DNA of 45,837 nt from Bacteroidetes bacterium 4572_114. GTDB lineage: Bacteria; Bacteroidota; Bacteroidia; Bacteroidales; 4484-276. Made by a program: the position numbers and the translations under genes. Shown here in pieces: positions 36,101 to 43,120 of this stretch; within the stretch, counting starts at the first letter, position 1; every line of letters starts with the position of its first letter. The stretch lies in assembly GCA_002254335.1 (NCBI GenBank), contig NIVA01000005.1, positions 1 through 45,837 on the forward strand. The letters are read 5' to 3'. The notes beneath the pieces were generated by a model. It saw only the letters and a list, made by a program, of their open reading frames with translations. It was not told where the DNA came from and made no database searches.

Positions 36101-36344
36101 TTCGGTGTATCCAAACCCCGTTTCAGGTTATGCCACGGTCGCTATGGAAATCAACACGAAATCCAACGTAACAATCAACATCTATGATCTTACCGGTAAA
36201 CTGGCCAAAACCATTCACAGTGGCAATTTAAATGCCGGCATCCAGGAGTTAAATATTGATTGCTCAGATCTTAAAACCGGCACTTATGTTATAAGGGTAT
36301 TTGCCGGTGAAGATAGCGGCAGCACAAAATTCATTGTCAATTAA
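33189..36344 (+). CDS. Exported VPS10/BNR beta-propeller protein with T9SS sorting domain
   Basis: The 1051-residue product starts with a signal peptide (MKSKLLPFSLIIFILGFTTI). Propeller blades follow, with Asp-box-like motifs (GGLWKTTNLGATWNKI, VYFSEDNGDTWIIIF), interrupted by less conserved parts. The last 80 residues form a type A T9SS sorting domain (VSVYPNPVSGYATVAME, NIYDLTGKLAKTI, LKTGTYVIRV). It should be exported by Sec, cross the outer membrane by T9SS and be anchored or released at the surface. It shares the propeller type with the broken gene at 880-4063, which has no such tail. The next gene starts 37 bases later. Ligand unknown. Confidence 0.88.
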   Translation: MKSKLLPFSLIIFILGFTTIILTSGWVNNFQTGKSDQGNSSIKSADEYLQKMRSNQVTGKIDPQDVLKARQQIEQMNYKSGNGLGLNWEEMGPDNAPGRVRAVIFDENDASGQTIIVAGVTGGLWKTTNLGATWNKINEGGKNLSITSLTQAADGTIYAGTGEFFCTTDDTYYGGLVGQGMYKSTDGDVFEIIPETVPDITQDPDTVDWAYINNIVVSPSSQRVFAATNTGLFYSNDGVNGWQKAIDMIYDTVLYDVDLAIDSVVHCDSYEIVGNGFVINNPQYSPPDTTEYSKTQNELIHNIIELGAKPCTDVAVNTDGLIYATFDNLVFRANESDMVFKNLSANPNNPYEMEREFRAYTTTLTVIDTLGNTDSRTIQFTDTTDYANAVIGTPSPLALNPGRTEVEISLTGPAVVYATCTGQFGFLDNVYFSEDNGDTWIIIFPGSSSLEIFDGTGCYNNTLAVFPDDPFKILVGGNDMWLGERYENTNGYYIWGAGPVTSPFNVPSGHHKYAFRPGSNSQLVVATDNGITLMKFSASGNEFTNLSNGLNITQCYTVGPSGARHELLCGTQGDGTQYISGHGNTPEYAEKIFGQTGGYCAISLINPDAFVYSRDPGVIVRSEDKGQNTSVNFAPPASNIFMTPILMWESFEDYNSRDSVTYYNVSDSTIQSGKMILCRSANFNHPFYHMLTEDLADGDSLMVQDIIQSKLFNANAGNSGIQMTKGTLKFGEPGEFWKIADAPGFPTCISASADANFLFVGTDDGKLYRVSNIALAYDSLRADIGSSACIIATDELQIPEFQDRFITSVSVDPQNPEHLIVTLGNYGNEDYIYRTTNALDSLSLVIFENITGNLPHMPVYSSIIEMNQSNVAVIGTEYGVYTTSHLGEAEVEWTMENSTMGAIPVFQIKQQTVYKDRIEIPTTPPQIYPEILTYGSIYIATYGRGVFRDETYRTVGIEEMPHNNASIKNTVSVYPNPVSGYATVAMEINTKSNVTINIYDLTGKLAKTIHSGNLNAGIQELNIDCSDLKTGTYVIRVFAGEDSGSTKFIVN

Positions 36345-36380
36345 TAGTTTTTATCCGATAATTAATAAAAGAATTACGAT

Positions 36381-37871
36381 ATGAAAAGATCTCTATTTGC
36401 AATTATTTTAATATTTGTTGCATTCGCCATCTCGGCACAGATAAGAATTGATACTCCCGAACAGGTTGAACCTTCTGACACTGACGATGATCAGATGCCA
36501 AATGTTATGCTCGACTGGAACGCAGTATCTGCAGCCTTAAACTATCAGGTCCAATTGAGTGAAGATGCTCAATTCAATACCATCGTTATTGATTCTGTGA
36601 CTGAATTAACTTCTGTAAAAAGCAGTCATTTGTTATTTGGACACGAATACTTCTGGAGGGTAAAAGCCTATGACTTGAATGGCAATCCCTCTTTTTGGAC
36701 TCCAACCTGGTCGTTCACAACTTTTTCACAAATCGATCTCGACAAACCCAATGATGGTTCTGATGATGAAGAACCGGATGTGGAGTTGAAATGGAAAAAC
36801 AGGGTTTCTTCTGTGGTAATTACCGGTGTTGAATATTTCGACATCCAGATTGACACATCAGCTTCCTTCAATTCATCCCAATTTGCCGAATTTAGCACCA
36901 ATGGCACGACCTACACCAAAACGATGGATCAATTGCTGTTTGGCACGACCTATTATTGGCAGGCCCGCGCAATGCATGGTGCCGATGCATCCGAATGGAG
37001 TGACGTTCGTAACTTTATCACACTTGACCAATACGATCTGAAAAAGCCCACTAATAACTCATCTGATCAAGACCTAAATGTTCAACTGAGATGGGATGAT
37101 GTTTCAGGAATTCATAAATTCGATTACCAGGTGGATAACGACCCGGATTTCAGCTCTCCTGATATGTACGTCACTGATACATTCAGGATTCCTGCACAAG
37201 ACCTAAAATTTGGTATTACCTATTATTGGAGATCAAGGGGAAGGCACGATTTTGATACTACAATGTGGACTGATCCATTTAATTTTACCACGGCTATTAC
37301 AGTAGAACTTGATGAACCTGAAAATGGTATTGACAGTGTTTCATTAAAGCCTCAGCTTACATGGGGCCAGATTGAAGGTGTAAACAGCTATGAAATTTCC
37401 TATACACAGGATGAAACTTTCACAGATGCTTTTACTGAATTCCAGGAAGCCGATGACGACACCGATCCTTTTTATAATATCATATACGACTTAGAGGCCA
37501 ACGCAACCTATTATTGGAGGATAAGGGCATGTACACCAATCGACACAAGTGCTTACAGTGAAGTGTTTAGCTTTACAACAATCATCGGCATAGGGATTAA
37601 TGACGAATATTTTAGCAATTCCGGGATTAACATCTTCCCAAACCCTGCAAATTCCGAGGTTAATATTCAAATGAGTATTAGCGCATCAGCAGATATAGAG
37701 TTTACATTAATCGACCTGGTAGGGCAAACCCTGATATCGAAGGATTTGAATTTCACGCCCGGGCTGAACAATGAAAAGGTTGATCTTTCGAATCTTTCAA
37801 ATGGTATTTACCTTTTGAAAATGAAAAAAGGCACTAACATCTATACAAATAAACTGATTATCAATAAATAA
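36381..37871 (+). CDS. Exported fibronectin-III-like repeat protein with T9SS sorting domain
   Basis: The 496-residue product has a signal peptide (MKRSLFAIILIFVAFAISA) and four repeats of about 90-100 residues. Each has a start like DLDKPNDGSDDEEPDVELKW and an end like LLFGTTYYWQARA, the pattern of FN3-like modules. A type A sorting domain closes it (INIFPNPANSEVNIQMS, LSNGIYLLKMKKG). It is likely a surface adhesion or scaffold protein. It is in an operon with the preceding propeller protein (37-base gap) and followed by a terminator, so the two are probably secreted together. Confidence 0.85.
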   Translation: MKRSLFAIILIFVAFAISAQIRIDTPEQVEPSDTDDDQMPNVMLDWNAVSAALNYQVQLSEDAQFNTIVIDSVTELTSVKSSHLLFGHEYFWRVKAYDLNGNPSFWTPTWSFTTFSQIDLDKPNDGSDDEEPDVELKWKNRVSSVVITGVEYFDIQIDTSASFNSSQFAEFSTNGTTYTKTMDQLLFGTTYYWQARAMHGADASEWSDVRNFITLDQYDLKKPTNNSSDQDLNVQLRWDDVSGIHKFDYQVDNDPDFSSPDMYVTDTFRIPAQDLKFGITYYWRSRGRHDFDTTMWTDPFNFTTAITVELDEPENGIDSVSLKPQLTWGQIEGVNSYEISYTQDETFTDAFTEFQEADDDTDPFYNIIYDLEANATYYWRIRACTPIDTSAYSEVFSFTTIIGIGINDEYFSNSGINIFPNPANSEVNIQMSISASADIEFTLIDLVGQTLISKDLNFTPGLNNEKVDLSNLSNGIYLLKMKKGTNIYTNKLIINK

Positions 37872-37900
37872 GCTGGCAAACAGAAACGCCTGAATAAAAT

Positions 37901-37936
37901 AAAAGGGGTGATCATTTATGGTCAACCCTTTTTTTT
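37901..37936 (+). terminator. Terminator of the T9SS cargo operon
   Basis: AAAAGGGGTGATC pairs with GGTCAACCCTTTT with one mismatch and one G-U around ATTTAT, and a run of T follows. It lies 29 bases after the stop. Confidence 0.7.
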
Positions 37937-37939
37937 ATT

Positions 37940-38003
37940 GGAGTAGTGGAGTTTTGGAGTAATGGAGTAGTGGAGTTTTGGAGTAATGGAGTAATGGGGT
38001 GTT
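37940..38003 (+). repeat. Octamer tandem array (GGAGTnnT)x8
   Basis: Eight contiguous 8-base units: GGAGTAGT, GGAGTTTT, GGAGTAAT, the same three again, GGAGTAAT and GGGGTGTT. The three-unit (24-base) block is duplicated exactly. It shares the unit length and GGAGT core with the array at 19562-19609, and both have a GGGGTGnT unit at one end. Confidence 0.85.
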
Positions 38004-38472
38004 GTGTAATGCCGAGGCTTTGGCGGACAGTGGGGGTGATGTGTTTTCTATTTACTTACAGAAGTTTTTTAGGCTATTAAAAAGCCACTAATGATAACTA
38101 TCGGGGTTCGGTTGTCAAATTAAACTCTTAAAAAGTCACTAATGCTAACATGTTAACGATATTTTCAGACGCGGATTTTCGCTGGTAGAACGGATTTTTA
38201 ATCCGTTGTATCCGTGTAAACCTGCGTCAGTTTTTTCAAATTCCCCGTAGGGCTTTCATTTTCAAACGGACATAGTCCATCCGTCTGGATTTGCACATCA
38301 ACAAATTTTCAAATTAAGTAGTATCTTATGCAAACCAAACAAGAGTAGGGATACGGCATACCATATCCCTACTTAAATTCATGAGTGCGGTCAAAAAAGC
38401 TATCTGACAGCTATTTGCCTAAATATTTGCTTTTTAGGTTAAGCTCATTTATAATAATAATAGTCAATCGGG
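38004..38472. other. Gap with direct repeat and palindromes
   Basis: A 22-base direct repeat with two mismatches lies at 38077-38098 and 38128-38149 (core AAAAAG.CACTAATG). A hairpin AACGGATT-TTT-AATCCGTT spans 38189-38207, and ACGGA...TCCGT occurs near 38261-38280. I see no gene. These are probably remnants of dispersed elements. Confidence 0.45.
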
Positions 38473-39474
38473 CTAACTGCCCAAAGTTGCAACCATTACT
38501 GCTTTAATGGTATGTAGCCTGTTCTCGGCCTGGTCGAAAACAATGGAATATGGAGATTCAAAAATCTCTTCGGAAACTTCCATGGCAGAAATACCAAACT
38601 TTTGAAATATCTCCTCCCCCACTGTAGTTTCACGGTTATGGAAAGCCGGAAGGCAATGCATAAATTTCACATCAGGGTTTCCGGTTTTTTGCACCATGTC
38701 CATATTTATCTGGTAAGGTTTCATCATGTTTATCCTGCGTTTCCATTCCTCTTCAGGCTCGCCCATCGACACCCAAACATCGGTATAGAGAAAATCGACA
38801 CCCTTTACCCCTTCGGCAACATCGTCGGTTATTGAAATTTTCGCACCCGTTTCTTTGGCAATCTCCTGACAGATGTCCATCAATTCTTTTGATGGATGAA
38901 GTTCTTTGGGGGCAACGCCACGAAAATCCATCCCCATTTTAGCTGCGCCAACCATAAGGGAGTTCCCCATATTATTGCGTGCATCACCAAGATAGGCGAA
39001 AGAGATTTTCCTTAGTGGCTTATCATTAAATTCCGTCATAGTAAGGAAGTCAGCCAGTATTTGGGTTGGGTGATACTCGTTGGTCAACCCATTCCAAACA
39101 GGTACTCCTGCATATTTTCCTAGCTCCTCAACTATTTCCTGGCCAAATCCACGGTACTCAATGCCGTCATACATCCGGCCCAGTACCCGCGCTGTATCTT
39201 TCATCGATTCCTTCTTTCCCATCTGGGAACCGGAAGGCCCGATAAATGTAACGTGTGCACCCTGATCAAGTGCGGCAACCTCAAAAGCACATCTTGTGCG
39301 GGTTGAATCTTTTGCAAAAAGCAATACAATGTTTTTTCCTTTAAGCCTTTGCTGCTCAGTACCTGAATATTTTGCTTTCTTCAAATCAGCAGATAGCTCA
39401 AGCATAAACCTGATTTCTTGTGGGGTAAAATCCAAGAGCTTTAAAAAATTCCTGTTTCTTAAATTAAATGCCAT
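38473..39474 (-). CDS. arcB: Ornithine carbamoyltransferase, catabolic (ArcB) type
   Basis: The 333-residue product is full length. The carbamoyl-phosphate site is STRTR (57-61), with HPTQ at 135-138, and the ornithine site is HCLP (273-276) with DVWVSMGE near 232-239. The N-terminus MAFNLRNRNFLKLLDFTPQE and the segment MYDGIEYRGFGQEIVEEL are those of the ArcB/OTC group. It interconverts citrulline plus phosphate with ornithine plus carbamoyl phosphate. arcC lies 161 bases upstream on the same strand, so a catabolic role is likely, though argF-type biosynthesis cannot be excluded. No arcA or arginine/ornithine antiporter is in the window. Confidence 0.9.
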   Translation of the reverse strand: MAFNLRNRNFLKLLDFTPQEIRFMLELSADLKKAKYSGTEQQRLKGKNIVLLFAKDSTRTRCAFEVAALDQGAHVTFIGPSGSQMGKKESMKDTARVLGRMYDGIEYRGFGQEIVEELGKYAGVPVWNGLTNEYHPTQILADFLTMTEFNDKPLRKISFAYLGDARNNMGNSLMVGAAKMGMDFRGVAPKELHPSKELMDICQEIAKETGAKISITDDVAEGVKGVDFLYTDVWVSMGEPEEEWKRRINMMKPYQINMDMVQKTGNPDVKFMHCLPAFHNRETTVGEEIFQKFGISAMEVSEEIFESPYSIVFDQAENRLHTIKAVMVATLGS

Positions 39475-39557
39475 AACTGTTCAATTTATGTTGTTAAAAA
39501 TCTATTAGTGTAAAATTTTGCGTCATTTACTTCGTGCCATTTAGTTACTATACCGAA

Positions 39558-39627
39558 AATGACCACAAATGACTATCAATAACTATCAATGACCATCAAT
39601 AACCATCAATGACCACAAATGACCATC
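39558..39627. repeat. Decamer tandem array between arcC and arcB
   Basis: Seven contiguous 10-base units follow AATrACyAyM: AATGACCACA, AATGACTATC, AATAACTATC, AATGACCATC, AATAACCATC, AATGACCACA, AATGACCATC. It starts 9 bases beyond the arcC stop on the minus strand. A short related copy in opposite orientation lies near 25587-25615. Confidence 0.8.
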
Positions 39628-39635
39628 AAGTTTAA

Positions 39636-40583
39636 TCAAACCATCACAATCCTCGTCCCCCCATCATCAATACCTAATTTGGTGGTTTTTGTGATTATTG
39701 CATCCTTTCCACTGTGCTCAACAAAATAGATGGCGGCTCGTATTTTTGGTGCCATGCTACCTTCAGCAAAATGTCCTTCGTTGAGGTATCTTTTCGCCTC
39801 AGAAATGGAAATGCGGTCCAATGATTTTTCTTGTGGTGTGTTAAAATTCAGGCAAACTTTAGAAACATCGGTAAGTATGAAAAGCTTGTCGGCATTTATT
39901 TGCGATGCCAGCAAAGCTGAAGCCAGGTCTTTATCAATTACGGCATCAATACCCTGGAGTTTATTTTCTTTTGAGTAAAAAACAGGGATGCCCCCTCCCC
40001 CAACAGCTACTACGATGGACCCCTCTCGGGCAATTTTTTCGATTGATTTCTTATTATTTATCACCAAAGGCCGTGGCGATGCCACTACCTTACGCCATCC
40101 CCTTCCACGTGGGTCTTCAGCAAAAACGGAACTGGAGCCCTCCATAATTTTATCGGCTTCCTCTTTTGTATAATATGGCCCAATGGGCTTGGTGGGATTG
40201 TTAAATGCAGTATCGTCCTTGTTTACCAAAACCTGGGTTATAATTGTAATAATATCCCTGTCAAGGTCGTGGTCCATCAAAACATTTCTCAACTGCTGCT
40301 CAATCATATAACCGAGAAACCCTTGCGAATAAGCCACCGAAATATCCAAAGGCATTTCGGGCAAACCATACATTTTATTCCCGGCAGTGTTGCACAACAA
40401 TATGTTCCCAACCTGTGGCCCGTTACCGTGGGTGATCACTAAGTTATAATTCTTTTCTTCCAATAAAACGAGAAGCTTTTCACTGGTCTCGTAAGCATTT
40501 TTTTCCTGGTCATCGATGGTACCTTTTTGGCCACTCTGCAAAAGTGCATTTCCCCCAAAAGCTACTACAGCTAATTTCCTCAT
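39636..40583 (-). CDS. arcC: Carbamate kinase
   Basis: The start at ATG 40583 (MRKLAVVAFGGNALLQSGQK) gives 315 residues, the usual length. A TTG four codons upstream is less likely. Nucleotide and substrate motifs are present: FGGNAL, THGNGPQVGN, the VAVGGGGIPV loop and AVIDKDLASALLA. It transfers phosphate from carbamoyl phosphate to ADP, making ATP, NH3 and CO2. With arcB it can complete citrulline fermentation, or work with agmatine or allantoin pathways whose genes lie elsewhere. The decamer array separates it from arcB. Confidence 0.95.
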   Translation of the reverse strand: MRKLAVVAFGGNALLQSGQKGTIDDQEKNAYETSEKLLVLLEEKNYNLVITHGNGPQVGNILLCNTAGNKMYGLPEMPLDISVAYSQGFLGYMIEQQLRNVLMDHDLDRDIITIITQVLVNKDDTAFNNPTKPIGPYYTKEEADKIMEGSSSVFAEDPRGRGWRKVVASPRPLVINNKKSIEKIAREGSIVVAVGGGGIPVFYSKENKLQGIDAVIDKDLASALLASQINADKLFILTDVSKVCLNFNTPQEKSLDRISISEAKRYLNEGHFAEGSMAPKIRAAIYFVEHSGKDAIITKTTKLGIDDGGTRIVMV

Positions 40584-40737
40584 ATCCGATATCAATTAAT
40601 TTTTAAGCCGGCGAAATTAAGAATAAATCAATGATTTAACTGCTAAATATTTAGATTTACACATAACCAATCGAAGAAAATACTACATTCGTTTTTTAAA
40701 ATTATTCAAATAAATTCACCTAATAATAAATTCAATT

Positions 40738-42249
40738 TTGAAATTAAAATCCATCATCAGTTTTATTGTTACACCGGTGGCCAGCCTGTTAATCATTTTA
40801 TTTGCAGACGTTAAACCCGGTGAACCTGCCGTAACATATACCCTCGCTGTGGCCCTGTTAATGGCTGTATGGTGGGTTACCGAAGCAGTGCCACTTGCCG
40901 TAACATCATTGCTGCCGGTTGCAGTGTTCCCCTTCCTGGGGATAATGGACGGGAAAGATGTGGCTTCAACTTATTTTAACCACGTCATCTTTTTGTTTAT
41001 CGGCGGGTTTATTATTGCCCTGGCCATGGAGCGATGGAACCTCCACAAACGGATTGCCCTGAAGATACTCATGTTTACAGGCGTAAGCCCCGGACGGATA
41101 CTCCTGGGTTTTATGATTGCCAGTGCATTTCTATCGATGTGGATATCAAACACCGCCACTGCAATGATGATGATACCAATATTGTTGTCCATCATTTCAA
41201 AGCTGGAAGAAACCGTGGGAAAGAAAAATGTATCAAAATACACAATTGGGCTTTTGCTTGGTGTGGCCTATAGTGCTTCCATAGGTGGTATTGCCACATT
41301 GGTCGGGACGCCACCAAACCTGTCGTTTGCGCGGATATTTCATATTTACTTTCCCAATGCCCCAGAGATTTCATTTGCCCATTGGTTTATGTTTGCCCTG
41401 CCAATTTCGCTTATTATGTTTATTATTACCTGGGCTTTTCTATACACTATTTTTAAACCCAAAAAAGGTAGCTGGGTCAATATCGACAAGCATACTTTCA
41501 GGCATCAACTGTCAGGCTTAGGGCCTACAGGATATGAAGAAAAAGTAGTTTTTATTGTTTTTATCCTTATTGCAGTCCTGTGGCTCTTTCGCTCAAACCT
41601 GGATTTTGGGATATTCACCATACCAGGATGGTCTAACTTTTTCCCTAAAAGTGGTTACATAACCGATGGCACTGTCGCTATTTTAATGGCAGTAATACTT
41701 TTTGTAATCCCTTCAAAAAAAGCAGGGACACACCGGATTATGAACTGGGAAACAGCTTCAAGGATCCCCTGGCAAATAGTTTTGCTTTTTGGAGGCGGTT
41801 TTGCGTTAGCGTCCGGGTTTAAAGAATCGGGGCTTTCTACCTGGTTTGGCGAACAACTTATTTGGGTGGCTGACTATAACCCCCTGATCGTGATTTTCTT
41901 CATTGCCATAATGATGACTTTCCTAACCGAACTAACATCCAACACTGCCACCACCGAAATGATCCTGCCAATCCTGGCCGGCATTGCCGTTAGCACACAA
42001 ACCAACCCGTTGCTCTTTATGTTGCCGGCAACCCTTTCGGGGTCGATGGCATTTATGCTGCCTGTGGCCACACCGCCCAATGCAATAGTTTTTGGGACAA
42101 ACAGGATAAGGGTATCGCAGATGGCCCGGACAGGCCTGCTGCTAAACATTATTGGGGCCATAGTAATTACAGCAATGACATACTTTTTAGGTACTTACTT
42201 TTTTGATATTCAAATTGGGGAATTCCCTGATTGGGCAGTGATTGATTAG
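40738..42249 (+). CDS. DASS/SLC13-family anion:sodium symporter
   Basis: The 503-residue product begins at TTG 40738 (MKLKSIISFIVTPVASLLII), the only start that keeps the first membrane helix. It has about 11-13 membrane segments and both SNT signatures: SMWISNTATAMMMIPI (about residue 142) and TELTSNTATTEMILPIL (about residue 404), each in a hairpin that binds Na+ and the dicarboxylate. The family moves succinate, malate, citrate or similar acids. The exact substrate cannot be told. It is divergent from arcC by 154 bases, so joint control is possible. Confidence 0.9.
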   Translation: MKLKSIISFIVTPVASLLIILFADVKPGEPAVTYTLAVALLMAVWWVTEAVPLAVTSLLPVAVFPFLGIMDGKDVASTYFNHVIFLFIGGFIIALAMERWNLHKRIALKILMFTGVSPGRILLGFMIASAFLSMWISNTATAMMMIPILLSIISKLEETVGKKNVSKYTIGLLLGVAYSASIGGIATLVGTPPNLSFARIFHIYFPNAPEISFAHWFMFALPISLIMFIITWAFLYTIFKPKKGSWVNIDKHTFRHQLSGLGPTGYEEKVVFIVFILIAVLWLFRSNLDFGIFTIPGWSNFFPKSGYITDGTVAILMAVILFVIPSKKAGTHRIMNWETASRIPWQIVLLFGGGFALASGFKESGLSTWFGEQLIWVADYNPLIVIFFIAIMMTFLTELTSNTATTEMILPILAGIAVSTQTNPLLFMLPATLSGSMAFMLPVATPPNAIVFGTNRIRVSQMARTGLLLNIIGAIVITAMTYFLGTYFFDIQIGEFPDWAVID

Positions 42250-42269
42250 CGGGCAGCTTCATCCCCAGG

Positions 42270-42493
42270 CCCCTTCTCCTTGAGGAGAAGGGGAGAAATC
42301 GCCACCGCTACCGTCACCGTTCGCCCAGGCAAAAGTTAGCAATGATAACTGTTACTTTTAAAGGAGACTTTGCGAGGGAGGCACGACCGAAGCAATACGT
42401 GTCAGCCTTGCCGTAGCTTCTTAGCACCAAAGGGCAAGGCGCCCATGGCGAAGTACCGGGAATGCCTGGAAGGTTGCTTCGCTCCGCTCGCAA
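42270..42493. repeat. Composite palindromic element
   Basis: CCCCTTCTCC-TTGA-GGAGAAGGGG (42270-42293) is a perfect hairpin just after the transporter gene. Next, outer arms TTGCGAG...CGAAGCAA (42370-42395) and TTGCTTCG...CTCGCAA (42474-42493) enclose an inner stem GCCTTGCC (42405-42412) with GGCAAGGC (42433-42440). The block has higher GC than its surroundings. No ORF. It resembles non-coding dispersed elements I know from Bacteroidota. Confidence 0.6.
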
Positions 42494-42570
42494 TAACCCG
42501 TCTTCGCTAATAACAGTGTCGATGTGGTTTTTGAAATGAAAAAAAATGTAACTTTGCTGAAAAGATTATT

Positions 42571-42807
42571 ATGACAACCTTTCAGTTAAAAAATGTTTTA
42601 ATTCAAAAGATTTCCGAAATCGAAGATATAGGCTTTCTGGAAGCTATTAGAACAATTTTAGATGCAAAATCAGAATCTAAAATCATCAACCTGACCCCGG
42701 AACTTACAGATGAAATAATGGCTTCAAAAAAAGAAATTGAACAAGGGTTATTTATTGAAAATGATTCTCTCGAAAAGGAAATTGAAGAATGGCTATACGA
42801 AAAATAA
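42571..42807 (+). CDS. Antitoxin of a ParDE/RelBE-type pair
   Basis: The 78-residue acidic protein starts MTTFQLKNVLIQKISEIEDI and ends in a helical tail (NDSLEKEIEEWLYEK) that likely covers the toxin. It lacks a clear HTH or ribbon fold by eye, like many short Bacteroidota antitoxins of this type. A box TAACTTTG (42549-42556) fits the -7 consensus; the -33 element is poorly spaced. It overlaps the toxin gene by 19 bases. Confidence 0.75.
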   Translation: MTTFQLKNVLIQKISEIEDIGFLEAIRTILDAKSESKIINLTPELTDEIMASKKEIEQGLFIENDSLEKEIEEWLYEK

Positions 42808-43088
42808 TCTGGTCGGTCAGGGCCAAAATCAAAAGGTATGAAATCCTTAAGTTTTATAATGAGAGAAATAAAAGTAATATTTACTCTATAAAATTAAACC
42901 GCAAAATTAATAAAGATCTCCGTTTACTCATAAGGCATCCAAATCTGGGAACCGAAACTGATATAATGGGGGTTCGTGGCCTAATCATCGAAAATTTCAT
43001 TCTTTTTTACGAATTAGACAAGAACATTATTGTTGTTCACTACATTTGGGATTCAAGACAAAATCCCGATGAATTGGTGATAAAATAG
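42789..43088 (+). CDS. RelE/ParE-superfamily toxin
   Basis: The 99-residue basic protein reads KIIWSVRAKIKRYEILKFY, LNRKINKDLRLLIRHPNLGT, RGLIIENFILFYEL and VVHYIWDSRQNPDEL. This is the ParE/RelE fold order: helix hairpin, then beta sheet with a WDSRQNP end typical of ParE-like members. Such toxins hit gyrase or ribosome-bound mRNA; which one cannot be told. The 19-base overlap with the antitoxin implies translational coupling. It is convergent with dnaX, with 32 bases between the ends. Confidence 0.85.
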   Translation: MAIRKIIWSVRAKIKRYEILKFYNERNKSNIYSIKLNRKINKDLRLLIRHPNLGTETDIMGVRGLIIENFILFYELDKNIIVVHYIWDSRQNPDELVIK

Positions 43089-43120
43089 GGAGGTTTTTGC
43101 AAATCAGTTGAAGGCCAGGC

